A stretch of 64,000 nt of DNA from Candidatus Poribacteria bacterium (GTDB lineage Bacteria; Poribacteria; WGA-4E; WGA-3G). The translations under genes were made by a program, and so were the position numbers. Within the stretch, counting starts at the first letter, position 1. Each line of letters starts with the position of its first letter. Where the stretch lies: assembly GCA_028820635.1 (NCBI GenBank), contig JAPPIG010000043.1, positions 1-64,000 of the forward strand, read 5' to 3'. A model generated the notes under the pieces. That model saw only the letters and a list, made by a program, of their open reading frames with translations. It was not told the DNA's origin and made no database searches. Shown in pieces: positions 18,420 to 28,008 of the stretch.

Positions 18420-21400
18420 TTATTCTTCAAGAGTAAAATGAAGCATACCGCGGTTTTGTGTGCCTATATATAGCGTGTTTCCATCCACAGCAAACGAAGT
18501 TACACGATTCGGCACCTCTGAGGCGATCTTTTCCCAAGTGCCGCTTTTCAGGCGATAGAAATTGGTAGCACCATAGTAGGCAGCCGACCTCTTGGTAACA
18601 CCATAAAGTGTCGAACCATCAACAGTCAGTTTGTCCATATTGAGGTTCGTTCCTTCAATATCAGTGATAGCACGCCAATTTTTCCCATCATCTGACGCAG
18701 CAACTCCTGCGTCCGTTGCTACATACACCGTGGAACCCATAAACACAATATCTTTGTAAGCTATAACAGGAAACGGTAAAATCGGTGTAACATCAATCCA
18801 ATTATTTCCCTTATCATAAGATAAAACGAGTTGGCGATCCCGTTTTCCGACGTAAACAGTGTTACCTGAAACAGCAATTTTAAATCCTTGTCGCCTTGCT
18901 GCAAGTACTTCGTTGTACTTTTCCCGCGGCACATCTACGAGTCTAAATGCCATTCCCAAGGTGCGTTCATCCGTCTTTGTCTCTTCCAAACCTGTGTCGT
19001 GCCATGCAGTCTCACCCGGCTCCCATCGGAAGAGTTTATAATTATATTCCATATAGAATGTGTCGTCACTCACGGCAAATGCACCACGTAACCCTAATCG
19101 GCGAAGATCCTGTTGCTGTATACCTTGTTTTTGAGCCAACTGTTTGAAGTACAACGTTGCACCAGAGGCACTTTCTTGCAACTGTTTAACGAACGCCTCA
19201 TCTGGCAAGTCAGGTTTTCTTTGAGACAAGAGGTGCCCAAATATGTATGGGTCAAAGATAGGCATGTCTTGAATCGGTACTAACATATTACCATCTGTAG
19301 ATACGCTATATATACGTGTTTCTCCTTTACCATAAGCACTACTAAGAGAACTGCTGCCTTTGGCATAGATAACACTATCCGATTTGACTATCTGGGTAAT
19401 GTCCGGAGGGTCTTCTCTATGCCATGTTGTCATCGGCATATCGGTTGGAATAATGTTCCAAGACTTCCCCTTGTTAGTAGTTTTTACCATATCACCATCA
19501 CTACCATAAAGAATTGAAGGCATGTTTCGTCCGCTACGGGTTTCTTTAACCGCTATTAAATTACCAATTCCACCTCTATTCTGAAAGACATTTACGATAT
19601 CCCATGATTTTCCCCCATCAGTGGAACGTCGGAGTCCACGGTCTGAGCAGCTAATATAAAAAACATGCTCATTCAACACCGCAGCTGCGGAATTACTAAA
19701 CACTGAAGGGAATACGTGTTGTGCTTGTAGTGGCATCCAGGTATCTCCGCCATCGGTAGAGCGCACCATGCCTTGTTCTATTGCCAGAAGCGTATCACCG
19801 GCAGCCAAGAGTCTGATACCGATTAACCATCCCACCCTTGATTTCCAAACGTGTGTTGGCGTAATATCTTTCCACGAATTTCCCAAGTCAGTTGAGCGAA
19901 AAATCCACCAGCTTCGTTCTCCTTCCGCTGCTTCATTAGGATCAAAATGGGCATTGATTGCGAATGCATACAACTTATCTTTGGTTGCTGTAATGGAAAA
20001 ACATGACTTTGCTTGAGGTACTGGGAATTTTGCTAAACGTTGCCAACTACCGGAGTTCCAGCGATAGACATCACCTGCTAAAGCAAACACCGTATCTTGA
20101 ACCGCTGCAATAGAGCTGGGTTCTTGGGGAAATTCATCGTTTATATTTTTCCATGTCTTGCCTTTATCTTCAGAACGGAAAGCACCCTTGTCAAAAATGA
20201 TATAAAACGCTTGTTCTGTTAGCAGCAGTTCTGTCGGAAATTCATATTTTTCAGGAAATTCATGAACTAAATCCCACGTTTTACCACCATCTTTAGAAGC
20301 ATAGAGTTTATTAGATGGAACAATATAAAGGGTATTGTCCCATTCTGCCATAGGAATTCCAGCAAGCATATCATCAATTAGTGTGCTAATGTCGCTAATG
20401 TGTTGCCACTCTGTTTTATCGTCCTGTAATTTGTATATGTGTCCACGAGCGAGGGTGTAAAGCACTCCCTCAGAGGTTTCAAGTAAGCTTTCCACAGAAC
20501 TCCCCCCGGTGGGTGCTGATTGAATCCACTGCTGTTTGGAAACAGATACGTCTTCTCCTTCCGCCTGGGCGGCAGCCAATAATACCTCATCGGGATTCTG
20601 ACCATTATTATCATTCTTACCAAGTGCATTTGGATTTCCAAACTGACGACGAACATCTGCCTCTGTATCAAAATTTAGCACAATTGGAGCGTCAATAAGT
20701 TCAACCGTCGTTTCAGTCTGTGCTTCCAAGCTATAAGGTTGCTGAAAACGCACTAAATATTGACTGCCTATGCCAAGTAAAAGCACAATTAAAGCTGCAC
20801 TTGCAGCACCTATCACCCACGGGATCAAAGGTTTGCTACCGGAAGGTGCAACAGGTTTAAGTCGTTCGACTTCTTGCATGATATTATCGGTTAGGTTCGG
20901 TGAAATTTGAAAATGGTCGAGTGCTTCTCTAATCATTGTTTCCTCCTTTTGTAAACGTTGCTGTGCGCGGCGGAGGCGACTCCGAATTGTATTTGCCGAC
21001 ACACCTAAAAACGTACCAATCTCTGCGCTGGACATCTCGCTGAAGTAATGTAGCGTGATAATCGTGCGTTCACTCTCTGGAAGTCTCGCAAGCAACTTCT
21101 TGACAACTTCGCGCTGTGCTTCTATCGCTGTCCGCTCGTTTTCTTCAATGACATATTGTGAGTAAGTCGCTTTTTCTACCTGCAGACTGCTTGTCTCTTC
21201 AAGCGGCTGCGTCCGAACACGCTTTTTACGCAACCATGCAACGCAGCGGCGCGAGGCTATCACATAAAGCCAACTGGCAAAACGCTGTGGCTTCTTTAAT
21301 GCCCCTAAATTCTGATACGCTTTCAGGAAAGTGTCTTGTGTAATCTCTTCGGCGATGTGGAAATCTCCAATTTTTCGCCATGCCAGTGCGTGAACCGACT

Positions 21401-21485
21401 TTTGATATTTTTTGACAAGTTCGGTGAAAGCGGTATCATCACCATCAAGAATACGATGAATGAGTTGAACATCATCGTTTTTCAT
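18420..21485 (-). CDS. Transmembrane ECF sigma factor with extracytoplasmic Asp-box propeller (paralogue 2)
   Basis: This is the longest of the four large paralogues at 1021 residues. Sigma regions 2 and 4 occupy about 1-180 (WRKIGDFHIAEEITQDTF; IGTFLGVSANTIRSRLRRAQ). One membrane helix (WVIGAASAALIVLLLGIG, about 223-240) follows, then the outer propeller. Its eight Asp-boxes are colinear with those of paralogue 1, e.g. SKDGGKTW, SEDKGKTW, STDGGDTW and SYDKGNNW. The start has a near-perfect Shine-Dalgarno, GGAGGTGATCC. An ECF-like promoter motif sits directly upstream (21511-21537), which suggests the product activates its own transcription or that of its sisters. Confidence 0.9.
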   Translation of the reverse strand: MKNDDVQLIHRILDGDDTAFTELVKKYQKSVHALAWRKIGDFHIAEEITQDTFLKAYQNLGALKKPQRFASWLYVIASRRCVAWLRKKRVRTQPLEETSSLQVEKATYSQYVIEENERTAIEAQREVVKKLLARLPESERTIITLHYFSEMSSAEIGTFLGVSANTIRSRLRRAQQRLQKEETMIREALDHFQISPNLTDNIMQEVERLKPVAPSGSKPLIPWVIGAASAALIVLLLGIGSQYLVRFQQPYSLEAQTETTVELIDAPIVLNFDTEADVRRQFGNPNALGKNDNNGQNPDEVLLAAAQAEGEDVSVSKQQWIQSAPTGGSSVESLLETSEGVLYTLARGHIYKLQDDKTEWQHISDISTLIDDMLAGIPMAEWDNTLYIVPSNKLYASKDGGKTWDLVHEFPEKYEFPTELLLTEQAFYIIFDKGAFRSEDKGKTWKNINDEFPQEPSSIAAVQDTVFALAGDVYRWNSGSWQRLAKFPVPQAKSCFSITATKDKLYAFAINAHFDPNEAAEGERSWWIFRSTDLGNSWKDITPTHVWKSRVGWLIGIRLLAAGDTLLAIEQGMVRSTDGGDTWMPLQAQHVFPSVFSNSAAAVLNEHVFYISCSDRGLRRSTDGGKSWDIVNVFQNRGGIGNLIAVKETRSGRNMPSILYGSDGDMVKTTNKGKSWNIIPTDMPMTTWHREDPPDITQIVKSDSVIYAKGSSSLSSAYGKGETRIYSVSTDGNMLVPIQDMPIFDPYIFGHLLSQRKPDLPDEAFVKQLQESASGATLYFKQLAQKQGIQQQDLRRLGLRGAFAVSDDTFYMEYNYKLFRWEPGETAWHDTGLEETKTDERTLGMAFRLVDVPREKYNEVLAARRQGFKIAVSGNTVYVGKRDRQLVLSYDKGNNWIDVTPILPFPVIAYKDIVFMGSTVYVATDAGVAASDDGKNWRAITDIEGTNLNMDKLTVDGSTLYGVTKRSAAYYGATNFYRLKSGTWEKIASEVPNRVTSFAVDGNTLYIGTQNRGMLHFTLEE

Positions 21486-21510
21486 GGATCACCTCCGATT
21501 GCTTTATAGT

Positions 21511-21548
21511 GACGCGACTTAGGGGTAAAACTGGTGCATAATTCTGCA
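21511..21548 (-). promoter_or_regulatory. ECF-like promoter motif of sigma fusion 2
   Basis: Minus strand: GCACCAGTTTT (GCACCA at 21532-21537), 17 bp, then CGTC (21511-21514) in CGCGTCAC. A further conserved block, TGCAGAATTATGCA (21535-21548), overlaps the -35 side. The -10-like element lies about 26 bp from the ATG, leaving a short leader that includes the strong Shine-Dalgarno. Confidence 0.65.
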
Positions 21549-21666
21549 TGTCTACAAATTGGATGGCTGGAAACAGTGAATACTATTCTACCAAATCAGG
21601 AGGGTTTGTCAAGATGTGAAGGTTGTCGGGGATATCTATAGTGGTTTATAATTAATGATACATCAT

Positions 21667-21695
21667 TGTAGGCGCGCTTACAAAGCGCGCCTACA
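21667..21695 (-). terminator. 3' hairpin downstream of sigma fusion 3
   Basis: TGTAGGCGCGC (21667-21677) pairs perfectly with GCGCGCCTACA (21685-21695) over a 7-nt loop, 34 bp after the stop at 21729. Flanking sequence (GGTAAGGTTGCTGTGATTAT) is shared with the hairpin after paralogue 2. At one stem position T-A there is replaced by G-C here, a compensating change. Confidence 0.5.
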
Positions 21696-21728
21696 GGTAA
21701 GGTTGCTGTGATTATAGGTCTTACTACA

Positions 21729-24647
21729 TTATTCTTCAAGGGTGAAATGAAGCATGCCACTGCTTTGTGTCCCAACGTATAACGTGTTTCCATCAACAGC
21801 AAGAGAAATTACGTTGTCAGGTATCTCTGAAACGACTTGTTCCCAAGTGCCGCTTTCTAAACGATAGATACCGGTATCTTTGGTAACACCATAAAGCATT
21901 GTACCATCAGCAGTCAAGCGTTCCATAACGAGATTCGTTCCCTCTGCATCGGTGACGGTATGCCAATGTCTTCCATCATCTGATGTAATGATACCTGCGT
22001 CTGTTGCTACATAAACGGTAGAGCCAGCAAGCACAATATCATTAAAAGAGTTAACATGAAATGGCAGAGCAGGTGTAAGATCAACCCAGTTATTTCCTTT
22101 ATCAAACGATACGACAAGGTGACCATCCCGTTTCCCGACGTAGACGGTATTACCTGAAACTGCAAGTTTGAGTTTTCTTTTGGCAATATCCAAAGTCAAT
22201 TCAACGGTTTCTTCTATTCCAGTGTCGTGCCATTCTGTATCACCTTGCTGCCATCGGAAGAGCTTATAGTTATATTCAACGTAGAACGTGTCGTCGGTAA
22301 CTGCAAACGCTCCGTGTAACCCCCTTTCTGTAAGGTCACTTCTAAGTTTACTTTTTGGTTGTGTAAACAGTTTAAGAAACTGAGTTGCGCCAAGAGCTCT
22401 TCCTTCAGACATCAGTACCTCTAAGTTCAATGAATTAAAAGCTGGCATACCCTGAATCTGCACAAGCGTCCTACCATCACTGGATAAGCGATAAATACGT
22501 GTATAATAACTGGGATATACATTTTCCTTACCCTTTGCATAAAGGACATTATCGTGCTTAATAATTTGGGTGATATGCGGTGGTGTTTCACTGTTAGGTT
22601 CTGTCATTGGTATCGCTATTTGAACGGGTTTCCAGGAATTGCCGCCGTCATCGGTTTTTTGAATTTGATCTCTGTATCCTGTTGCTAATTCCATTCTTGC
22701 ATAGAGAGCAGCAGGTGTGCTTTGATCTTTATCAGTCTTTTTAAAAGCGATTAGATCATATATATTTTCTTCCTCTTGCTTGATGTTCATCTTGTGCCAT
22801 GATTCACCGAGATCAGTGGAATAATGGAGTCCGTTTTCACTACTGATATAAATAGTGTCCTTTTTCACTATCGCAACTGGAGAACCACCTCCCATTGTCG
22901 GTGATGTGTTATGTGCTTGTGGACTCAGCCAGGTATCTCCACCGTCAATTGAACGCACCATTCCCTGTCCCATCGCTAAAAGCGTATCACCAATAGCAAT
23001 AAGTTTTATACTAAGAAAATCAACATTTATATGCCAAGCATTTGTAGGTGTAATGTCTTGCCACGAATCTCCGAGATCCGTTGATCGAAATATTCCCCAA
23101 GTACGTTTCAATTTTTGAGAAACTTTCGAATCCAACCTTGCAGCAACATAGAGTTTTCTGTCGGTTGCTGCAGTTGAAATAACGTCGCCAATCGTGACTG
23201 GGAATTTCAAGCGTTTCCAACCGTCACCACTGTAGCGGTAACAACCATTGTTAGTTCCCGCAAAAATCGTGTTCTGGATCTCAAATAATGATTTGATTCT
23301 TCCCATCAACCCTTCGCTTATGTTTTTCCATGTTTTGCCTTTGTCCTGAGACTGGAGAACATCACTCCCAGAAGTGACGTAAAACGCTTGTTTCGTTAGT
23401 ACTAATTTGTACCTCCCCTTTTTCCAAGAATAGAGTAAATTCCAAGTTTCACCGTCATCATTTGAAGTTAAGAGCTCATTATTTGGCAAAAAGTACAAAG
23501 TATTGTTCCACTTGGATATAGAGGCTCCACCTCCAAAGGAAGTGAATTTGTCAATGTGGATTCGTTGCCAAGTGTTTTTTCCTGTTGCTAATTTGTAGAC
23601 AGAAATATAACTCATAATTACATAGAGATCCCCATCAGGAGTAGTGTGTAGGTTATTTGCTGGGGCACCACTAACTTGTTTTGCCTGAATCCACTGTTGT
23701 TTTTGATTAGACATGTCTTCTCCTTCCGCCTGCGCGGCGGTAAATAATATTTCATCAGGTTTCTGTCCGTTATTATCGCTTTCACCAAGTGCATTTGAAC
23801 TCCCAAGCTCGCGCCGAATATCTGGTGTCGCCTCAAGATTTAGCACAATAGGCGTGTCAACAAGTTCAACTGTCATCTCAGTCTGTGCATCTAATGTATA
23901 AGGCTGTTGAAAACGGAGTAATTGTTGACTACCTATTCCAAGCATAAACACAATTAAAATAGCACTTGTAGCAGCAATCGCCCACGGCACGAAAGGGTTG
24001 CTTACTGAAGGCGTAGGTTTAAGACGGGAAACTTCTTGCATGATGTTATCGGTTAGGTTCGGTGAAAGTTGGAAATAGTCGAGTGCTTCTTTAATCATCG
24101 TTTCCTCTTTCTTTAAACGGTTCCGCGCACGTTGCAGTCGACTCTTAATCGTTCCCGCAGATACCCCTAAGAACCTGCTAATCTCTTCGACTGTCATTTC
24201 GCCAAGATAGTGGAGCGTCATGACCGTGCGTTCGCTCTCTTTCAACTTCGCGAGTAGTCTCTTGACCACCTCGCGTTGTGATTCAACTGCGGTTTTAACT
24301 CGTTCTTCTGCGACATGTCGGGAATAAGCATCTCTTTGTATCATGGTTGTCTCTGCGTCCTCCAACGGTTGTGTTCGTATCCGTTTTTTGCGGAGCCAAG
24401 CGTAGCATCGGCGCGTCGCAATCACATAGAGCCACCCAGAAAACTGATTTGCGTCTTTCAGGGTGTGAAGTCTCTGATACACTTTCAGGAAGGTATCTTG
24501 TGTAATCTCTTCAGCGATGTGGAAATCCCCAATTTTTCGCCAAGCCAGCGCATGAACCGGCTTTTGATACTTTTTCACAAGCTCAGCGAAAGCGGACTCA
24601 TCGCCAGCGAGAACCAGTTGGATGAGTTTAACATCGTCGTTTTTCAT
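21729..24647 (-). CDS. Transmembrane ECF sigma factor with extracytoplasmic Asp-box propeller (paralogue 3)
   Basis: The 972-residue protein has sigma regions 2 and 4 (1-180; ISRFLGVSAGTIKSRLQRAR), a membrane helix (WAIAATSAILIVFMLGIG) and an outer Asp-box domain with eight motifs such as SNDDGETW, SQDKGKTW, STDLGDSW and SFDKGNNW. I set the start at the ATG at 24647 (MKNDDVKLI), although the frame is open to 24773. The shorter start aligns with all paralogues, and the ECF-like promoter at 24693-24719 lies inside the longer frame. The C-terminus ends like its sisters in GMLHFTLEE. Confidence 0.9.
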   Translation of the reverse strand: MKNDDVKLIQLVLAGDESAFAELVKKYQKPVHALAWRKIGDFHIAEEITQDTFLKVYQRLHTLKDANQFSGWLYVIATRRCYAWLRKKRIRTQPLEDAETTMIQRDAYSRHVAEERVKTAVESQREVVKRLLAKLKESERTVMTLHYLGEMTVEEISRFLGVSAGTIKSRLQRARNRLKKEETMIKEALDYFQLSPNLTDNIMQEVSRLKPTPSVSNPFVPWAIAATSAILIVFMLGIGSQQLLRFQQPYTLDAQTEMTVELVDTPIVLNLEATPDIRRELGSSNALGESDNNGQKPDEILFTAAQAEGEDMSNQKQQWIQAKQVSGAPANNLHTTPDGDLYVIMSYISVYKLATGKNTWQRIHIDKFTSFGGGASISKWNNTLYFLPNNELLTSNDDGETWNLLYSWKKGRYKLVLTKQAFYVTSGSDVLQSQDKGKTWKNISEGLMGRIKSLFEIQNTIFAGTNNGCYRYSGDGWKRLKFPVTIGDVISTAATDRKLYVAARLDSKVSQKLKRTWGIFRSTDLGDSWQDITPTNAWHINVDFLSIKLIAIGDTLLAMGQGMVRSIDGGDTWLSPQAHNTSPTMGGGSPVAIVKKDTIYISSENGLHYSTDLGESWHKMNIKQEEENIYDLIAFKKTDKDQSTPAALYARMELATGYRDQIQKTDDGGNSWKPVQIAIPMTEPNSETPPHITQIIKHDNVLYAKGKENVYPSYYTRIYRLSSDGRTLVQIQGMPAFNSLNLEVLMSEGRALGATQFLKLFTQPKSKLRSDLTERGLHGAFAVTDDTFYVEYNYKLFRWQQGDTEWHDTGIEETVELTLDIAKRKLKLAVSGNTVYVGKRDGHLVVSFDKGNNWVDLTPALPFHVNSFNDIVLAGSTVYVATDAGIITSDDGRHWHTVTDAEGTNLVMERLTADGTMLYGVTKDTGIYRLESGTWEQVVSEIPDNVISLAVDGNTLYVGTQSSGMLHFTLEE

Positions 24648-24692
24648 CGGGTGCCTCCAGAAAAAGTTCAATTTTTCATACTGAACCCTTGT

Positions 24693-24730
24693 GACGCGAC
24701 TTAGGAGGAAAACGGTTGCATAATTCTGCA
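24693..24730 (-). promoter_or_regulatory. ECF-like promoter motif of sigma fusion 3
   Basis: Minus strand: GCAACCGTTTT (GCAACC at 24714-24719), 17 bp, then CGTC (24693-24696) in CGCGTCAC. The TGCAGAATTATGCA block (24717-24730) is again present. Its position supports translation from 24647 and not from the longer open frame. Confidence 0.65.
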
Positions 24731-24797
24731 AAAGGAGAAATTTTTGAGGAAAAGATAGGAAAAAGGACGACATGCTGTGCCATCCTGATAAGATTAG

Positions 24798-27700
24798 TTA
24801 TTGTTCAAGAGTTAAATGCAGTATACCGTCAAATACTGTCCCTAAGTATAAATTGCTGCCAGCAACAATAAGAGATGTTCCGTTAGCCGTTACATCCATA
24901 ATTGCCCCTTCCGGTATCTCTGTGATGATCTGTTTCCAAGTACCAGTATCACTTTCCAAAATATATAGATCCGTTTTTTTCGTGATACCATATAGTGTTG
25001 TGCCATCAACTGCTAATTGTTCCATGATGAGATTTGTTCCTTTTGCATCAGTAAGGATACGCCAATTTCTGCCATCATCAGATGTAATCATGCCTGCGTC
25101 TGTTGCAACATACACGGCGGATCCAGCAACCATAATCTCTTTGAAAGTTGTAACAGGAAATGGCATTGCTGGGGTGAGATCAATCCAATTTTCTCCCTTA
25201 TCAAAAGATACGAAAAGGTGGCCATCACGTTTTCCGACGTAGACTGTGTCTCCTGAGACAGCAAGTTGGAGACCTTGCCAAGCTATGATTGAAGTCTCTT
25301 GCCTTATGTCTTGCCATGCAGTATCTCCTGGTTCCCATCGAAAGAGTTTAAAGTTGTACTCCATATAGAACGTATCATCACTTACTGCAAAGGTTCCGTT
25401 AAGTCCTCTTTGGATGAGTCTTTCCTGTTGTTGAGGAGGTGATGTAAGCAACTCTTTGAAGAATTGAGTTGCTCCAGAAAACTCTCCCTGTAGCGTCTCT
25501 ATAGAGAAATTTTGATGTTTACGCAGATGGTCTCTTAATTTCCTTGAGTCGAAGGTAGGAATTCCTTGAATAGGGACTAATGTATCACCATCTTCGGATA
25601 CGCGATAGAAACGCAATTCTCCGATGGGATAATCACTCTGACCTTTTGCGTAGATTACATCATCAGTTGTAGTTAGCTGATTAATCCTTGGTTGGTTTTC
25701 TCTTACAGGAGTCGTCATAGGTATTTCAATCTGAACAGTGTTCCAAGACTTACCTTGGTCAGTTGTTTTTACAATCCTTGACACATCAATCCCGTAGAGG
25801 GTAGGCAGCCTGTTTTGCATTTTTCTGTTCTCATTGAATTTGATTAGGTTTTCTATGACATACCTCATCTTATCCTGAGCGATTCTTGCTTTTTCCCAAG
25901 ATTGACCAGCATCAGTAGAGCGGTGTAAACCACCTCTTGTAGCAAAAAATGCGCTTTCATTTACTGCTACAGGAGCTATATCAGAGGAAACTTTCATAGG
26001 GAAAATGGTAGAGGCTTGTGGTGTCATCCAAGTATCTCCTCCATCGGTAGAACGCACCAGCCCTTGTCCCATCAATAGAAGAGTTTCACCAGCAGCAACC
26101 AGATTGATATCGGGTGGCAATCCCTTTACGGGCCAGGCATTTGTCGGTGTAATATCTTCCCATGAATTTCCGAGGTTTGTTAATCTGAATATCCACCAGG
26201 TCCGCTGTTGTCCCTCCCGTGCAGCTTTATCATCAAGAGAGTCACTACCTAATGATGCCATTACGTACAGTCGATCTTTGGTGGCTGCGGCGCTGGTGAC
26301 CAATATTGCTTCAGGTACGGGTAATTTTATACGTTCCCATCTACCTGTGTTCCAACGATACAACCCGGGGTTTGATCCAACATATACTGTGTTCTGTATT
26401 GCTATAAAAAAGTTGGAACCTTGAAATAATTCAACGTCCACATCCTTCCATGTCTTGCCTCTATCCTCTGAACGGAAAACGGCATTGTTAAATTGGACCC
26501 AAAATACTTGATCTGTAAGCACTAATTTGTAAGGCCGACAATAATCATCTGTCCATGAATGAACAATCTTCCAGTTCTTTCCATCATCTTCTGAAGATAA
26601 AAATAAATTTTGTAATACAATATAAAGTGTATTGTCCCACTTTGCTATCGGAACTTTACTTGCACTATTGATCTCAATCTGTTTATCATGGACTTCTCTG
26701 ATGTCACCACTAACTTGTTGCCATCCCGTGGTATCGTCATGCCATTTGTATATGTGTGCAAAATTAACAGCGTAAAGTTCTTTCTCTTCGGTGGCGCATA
26801 TACCTTGTACTAAGCTTCCATAGATAGGTTCAGACAGGATCCACTGATGTTTAGGAGTTGAAACATCTTCTCCTTCCACCTGCGCGGCGGCTAATAATAT
26901 CTCATCGGGTTTTTCTCCGTGGTTGTCACTTTTAGCAAGTGCAGTTATATTCCCAAGTTCAGGACGAACATCTGGCTTTGTATCAAGATTTAACATAATG
27001 GGAGCGTCAACGAGTTCAATTGCTCTTTGGGATTGTGCATCTAAACTATAGGGTCGCTGGAAACGTGCTAAGTATTGACTGCCTATCCCAAGCATCAGCA
27101 CAATCAAAACTGTACTTGCAGCACCTATCACCCATGGGAGCAAAGGTTTACTTGCAGATGGTGTAGCAGGTTTTAGACGATTGATTTTTCGCATAATGTT
27201 TTCAGTTAGATTCGGAGAAATTTGGAAATTGCTAATTGCTTCTCGGATCATTGGTTCCTCCTTTTTCAAGCGGTTCCGTGCGCGGCGAAGTCGACTCTTA
27301 ATTGTATTTGCGGATACACCTAAAAACTCGCTCATCTCCTCACATGTCATTTCGGCAAAGTAGTGAAGCGTGATGACGGTGCGATCACTTTCCTGCAACG
27401 TCTCAAGCAATTTTTTGACAACTTCCCGCAGTTCTTTGTCAACAGTTTTTGCCTGTTCCTCAGCAACATGTTGTGAATAAGCATCTTTGTTTGTCGCTGG
27501 TGTCCCTACATTTTCCAGTACTTGTTTCTGCAGACGCTTTTTGCGGAACCATGCAAGGCATCGACGTGTCGCAATCACATAGAGCCACCCCGCAAACCGC
27601 TGCGGTTCTTTGAGCGTGTGAAGTCTTTGGTAGGCTTTGAGGAAAGTATCCTGCGTAATATCTTCAGCAGTGTGAAAATCACCTACTTTCCGCCAAGCGA

Positions 27701-27800
27701 GCGCGTGAACTTGTTTTTGATATTTCTTTACTAATTCGGAGAAGGCGTTGTTATCGCCTGCAAGCGTACGTTGAATCAGTTCAGCGTCGTCGTTTTTCAT
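24798..27800 (-). CDS. Transmembrane ECF sigma factor with extracytoplasmic Asp-box propeller (paralogue 4)
   Basis: The 1000-residue protein repeats the family plan: sigma regions 2 and 4 (1-180, with MSEFLGVSANTIKSRLRRAR as in paralogue 1), membrane helix (WVIGAASTVLIVLMLGIG) and outer domain with Asp-boxes such as SEDDGKNW, SEDRGKTW, STDGGDTW and SFDKGENW. Its sigma half is closest to paralogue 1 by eye, whereas its C-terminus has diverged (GILHLTLEQ). The ATG at 27800 is preceded by GGAGGTAGCC and by an ECF-like promoter motif. Confidence 0.9.
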   Translation of the reverse strand: MKNDDAELIQRTLAGDNNAFSELVKKYQKQVHALAWRKVGDFHTAEDITQDTFLKAYQRLHTLKEPQRFAGWLYVIATRRCLAWFRKKRLQKQVLENVGTPATNKDAYSQHVAEEQAKTVDKELREVVKKLLETLQESDRTVITLHYFAEMTCEEMSEFLGVSANTIKSRLRRARNRLKKEEPMIREAISNFQISPNLTENIMRKINRLKPATPSASKPLLPWVIGAASTVLIVLMLGIGSQYLARFQRPYSLDAQSQRAIELVDAPIMLNLDTKPDVRPELGNITALAKSDNHGEKPDEILLAAAQVEGEDVSTPKHQWILSEPIYGSLVQGICATEEKELYAVNFAHIYKWHDDTTGWQQVSGDIREVHDKQIEINSASKVPIAKWDNTLYIVLQNLFLSSEDDGKNWKIVHSWTDDYCRPYKLVLTDQVFWVQFNNAVFRSEDRGKTWKDVDVELFQGSNFFIAIQNTVYVGSNPGLYRWNTGRWERIKLPVPEAILVTSAAATKDRLYVMASLGSDSLDDKAAREGQQRTWWIFRLTNLGNSWEDITPTNAWPVKGLPPDINLVAAGETLLLMGQGLVRSTDGGDTWMTPQASTIFPMKVSSDIAPVAVNESAFFATRGGLHRSTDAGQSWEKARIAQDKMRYVIENLIKFNENRKMQNRLPTLYGIDVSRIVKTTDQGKSWNTVQIEIPMTTPVRENQPRINQLTTTDDVIYAKGQSDYPIGELRFYRVSEDGDTLVPIQGIPTFDSRKLRDHLRKHQNFSIETLQGEFSGATQFFKELLTSPPQQQERLIQRGLNGTFAVSDDTFYMEYNFKLFRWEPGDTAWQDIRQETSIIAWQGLQLAVSGDTVYVGKRDGHLFVSFDKGENWIDLTPAMPFPVTTFKEIMVAGSAVYVATDAGMITSDDGRNWRILTDAKGTNLIMEQLAVDGTTLYGITKKTDLYILESDTGTWKQIITEIPEGAIMDVTANGTSLIVAGSNLYLGTVFDGILHLTLEQ

Positions 27801-27853
27801 CGGTGGCTACCTCCGCAAAAGAATAATTCCGACAATTCATATCAACATCTTGT

Positions 27854-27890
27854 GACGCGTGAAACAACAAAACGGGTGCATAATTCTGCA
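27854..27890 (-). promoter_or_regulatory. ECF-like promoter motif of sigma fusion 4
   Basis: Minus strand: GCACCCGTTTTG (GCACCC at 27874-27879), 16 bp, then CGTC (27854-27857) in CGCGTCAC. The TGCAGAATTATGCA block (27877-27890) is present. The spacer is one base shorter than in the other copies. Confidence 0.6.
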
Positions 27891-28008
27891 TGTTTTAGTG
27901 GGATGGTGAGATACTATGGAGTACTATTCTACCAAATGAGGTGGATATGTCAAGATGTGAGTTTTTGGAGGATAGGTTAGGTGGGAAAATGTTCCAGTTT
28001 TTGGCAAA

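Noticed and set aside
24648-24773. N-terminal extension of sigma fusion 3
   Set aside because: The extra 42 residues are absent from all paralogues and would include the ECF-like promoter motif.
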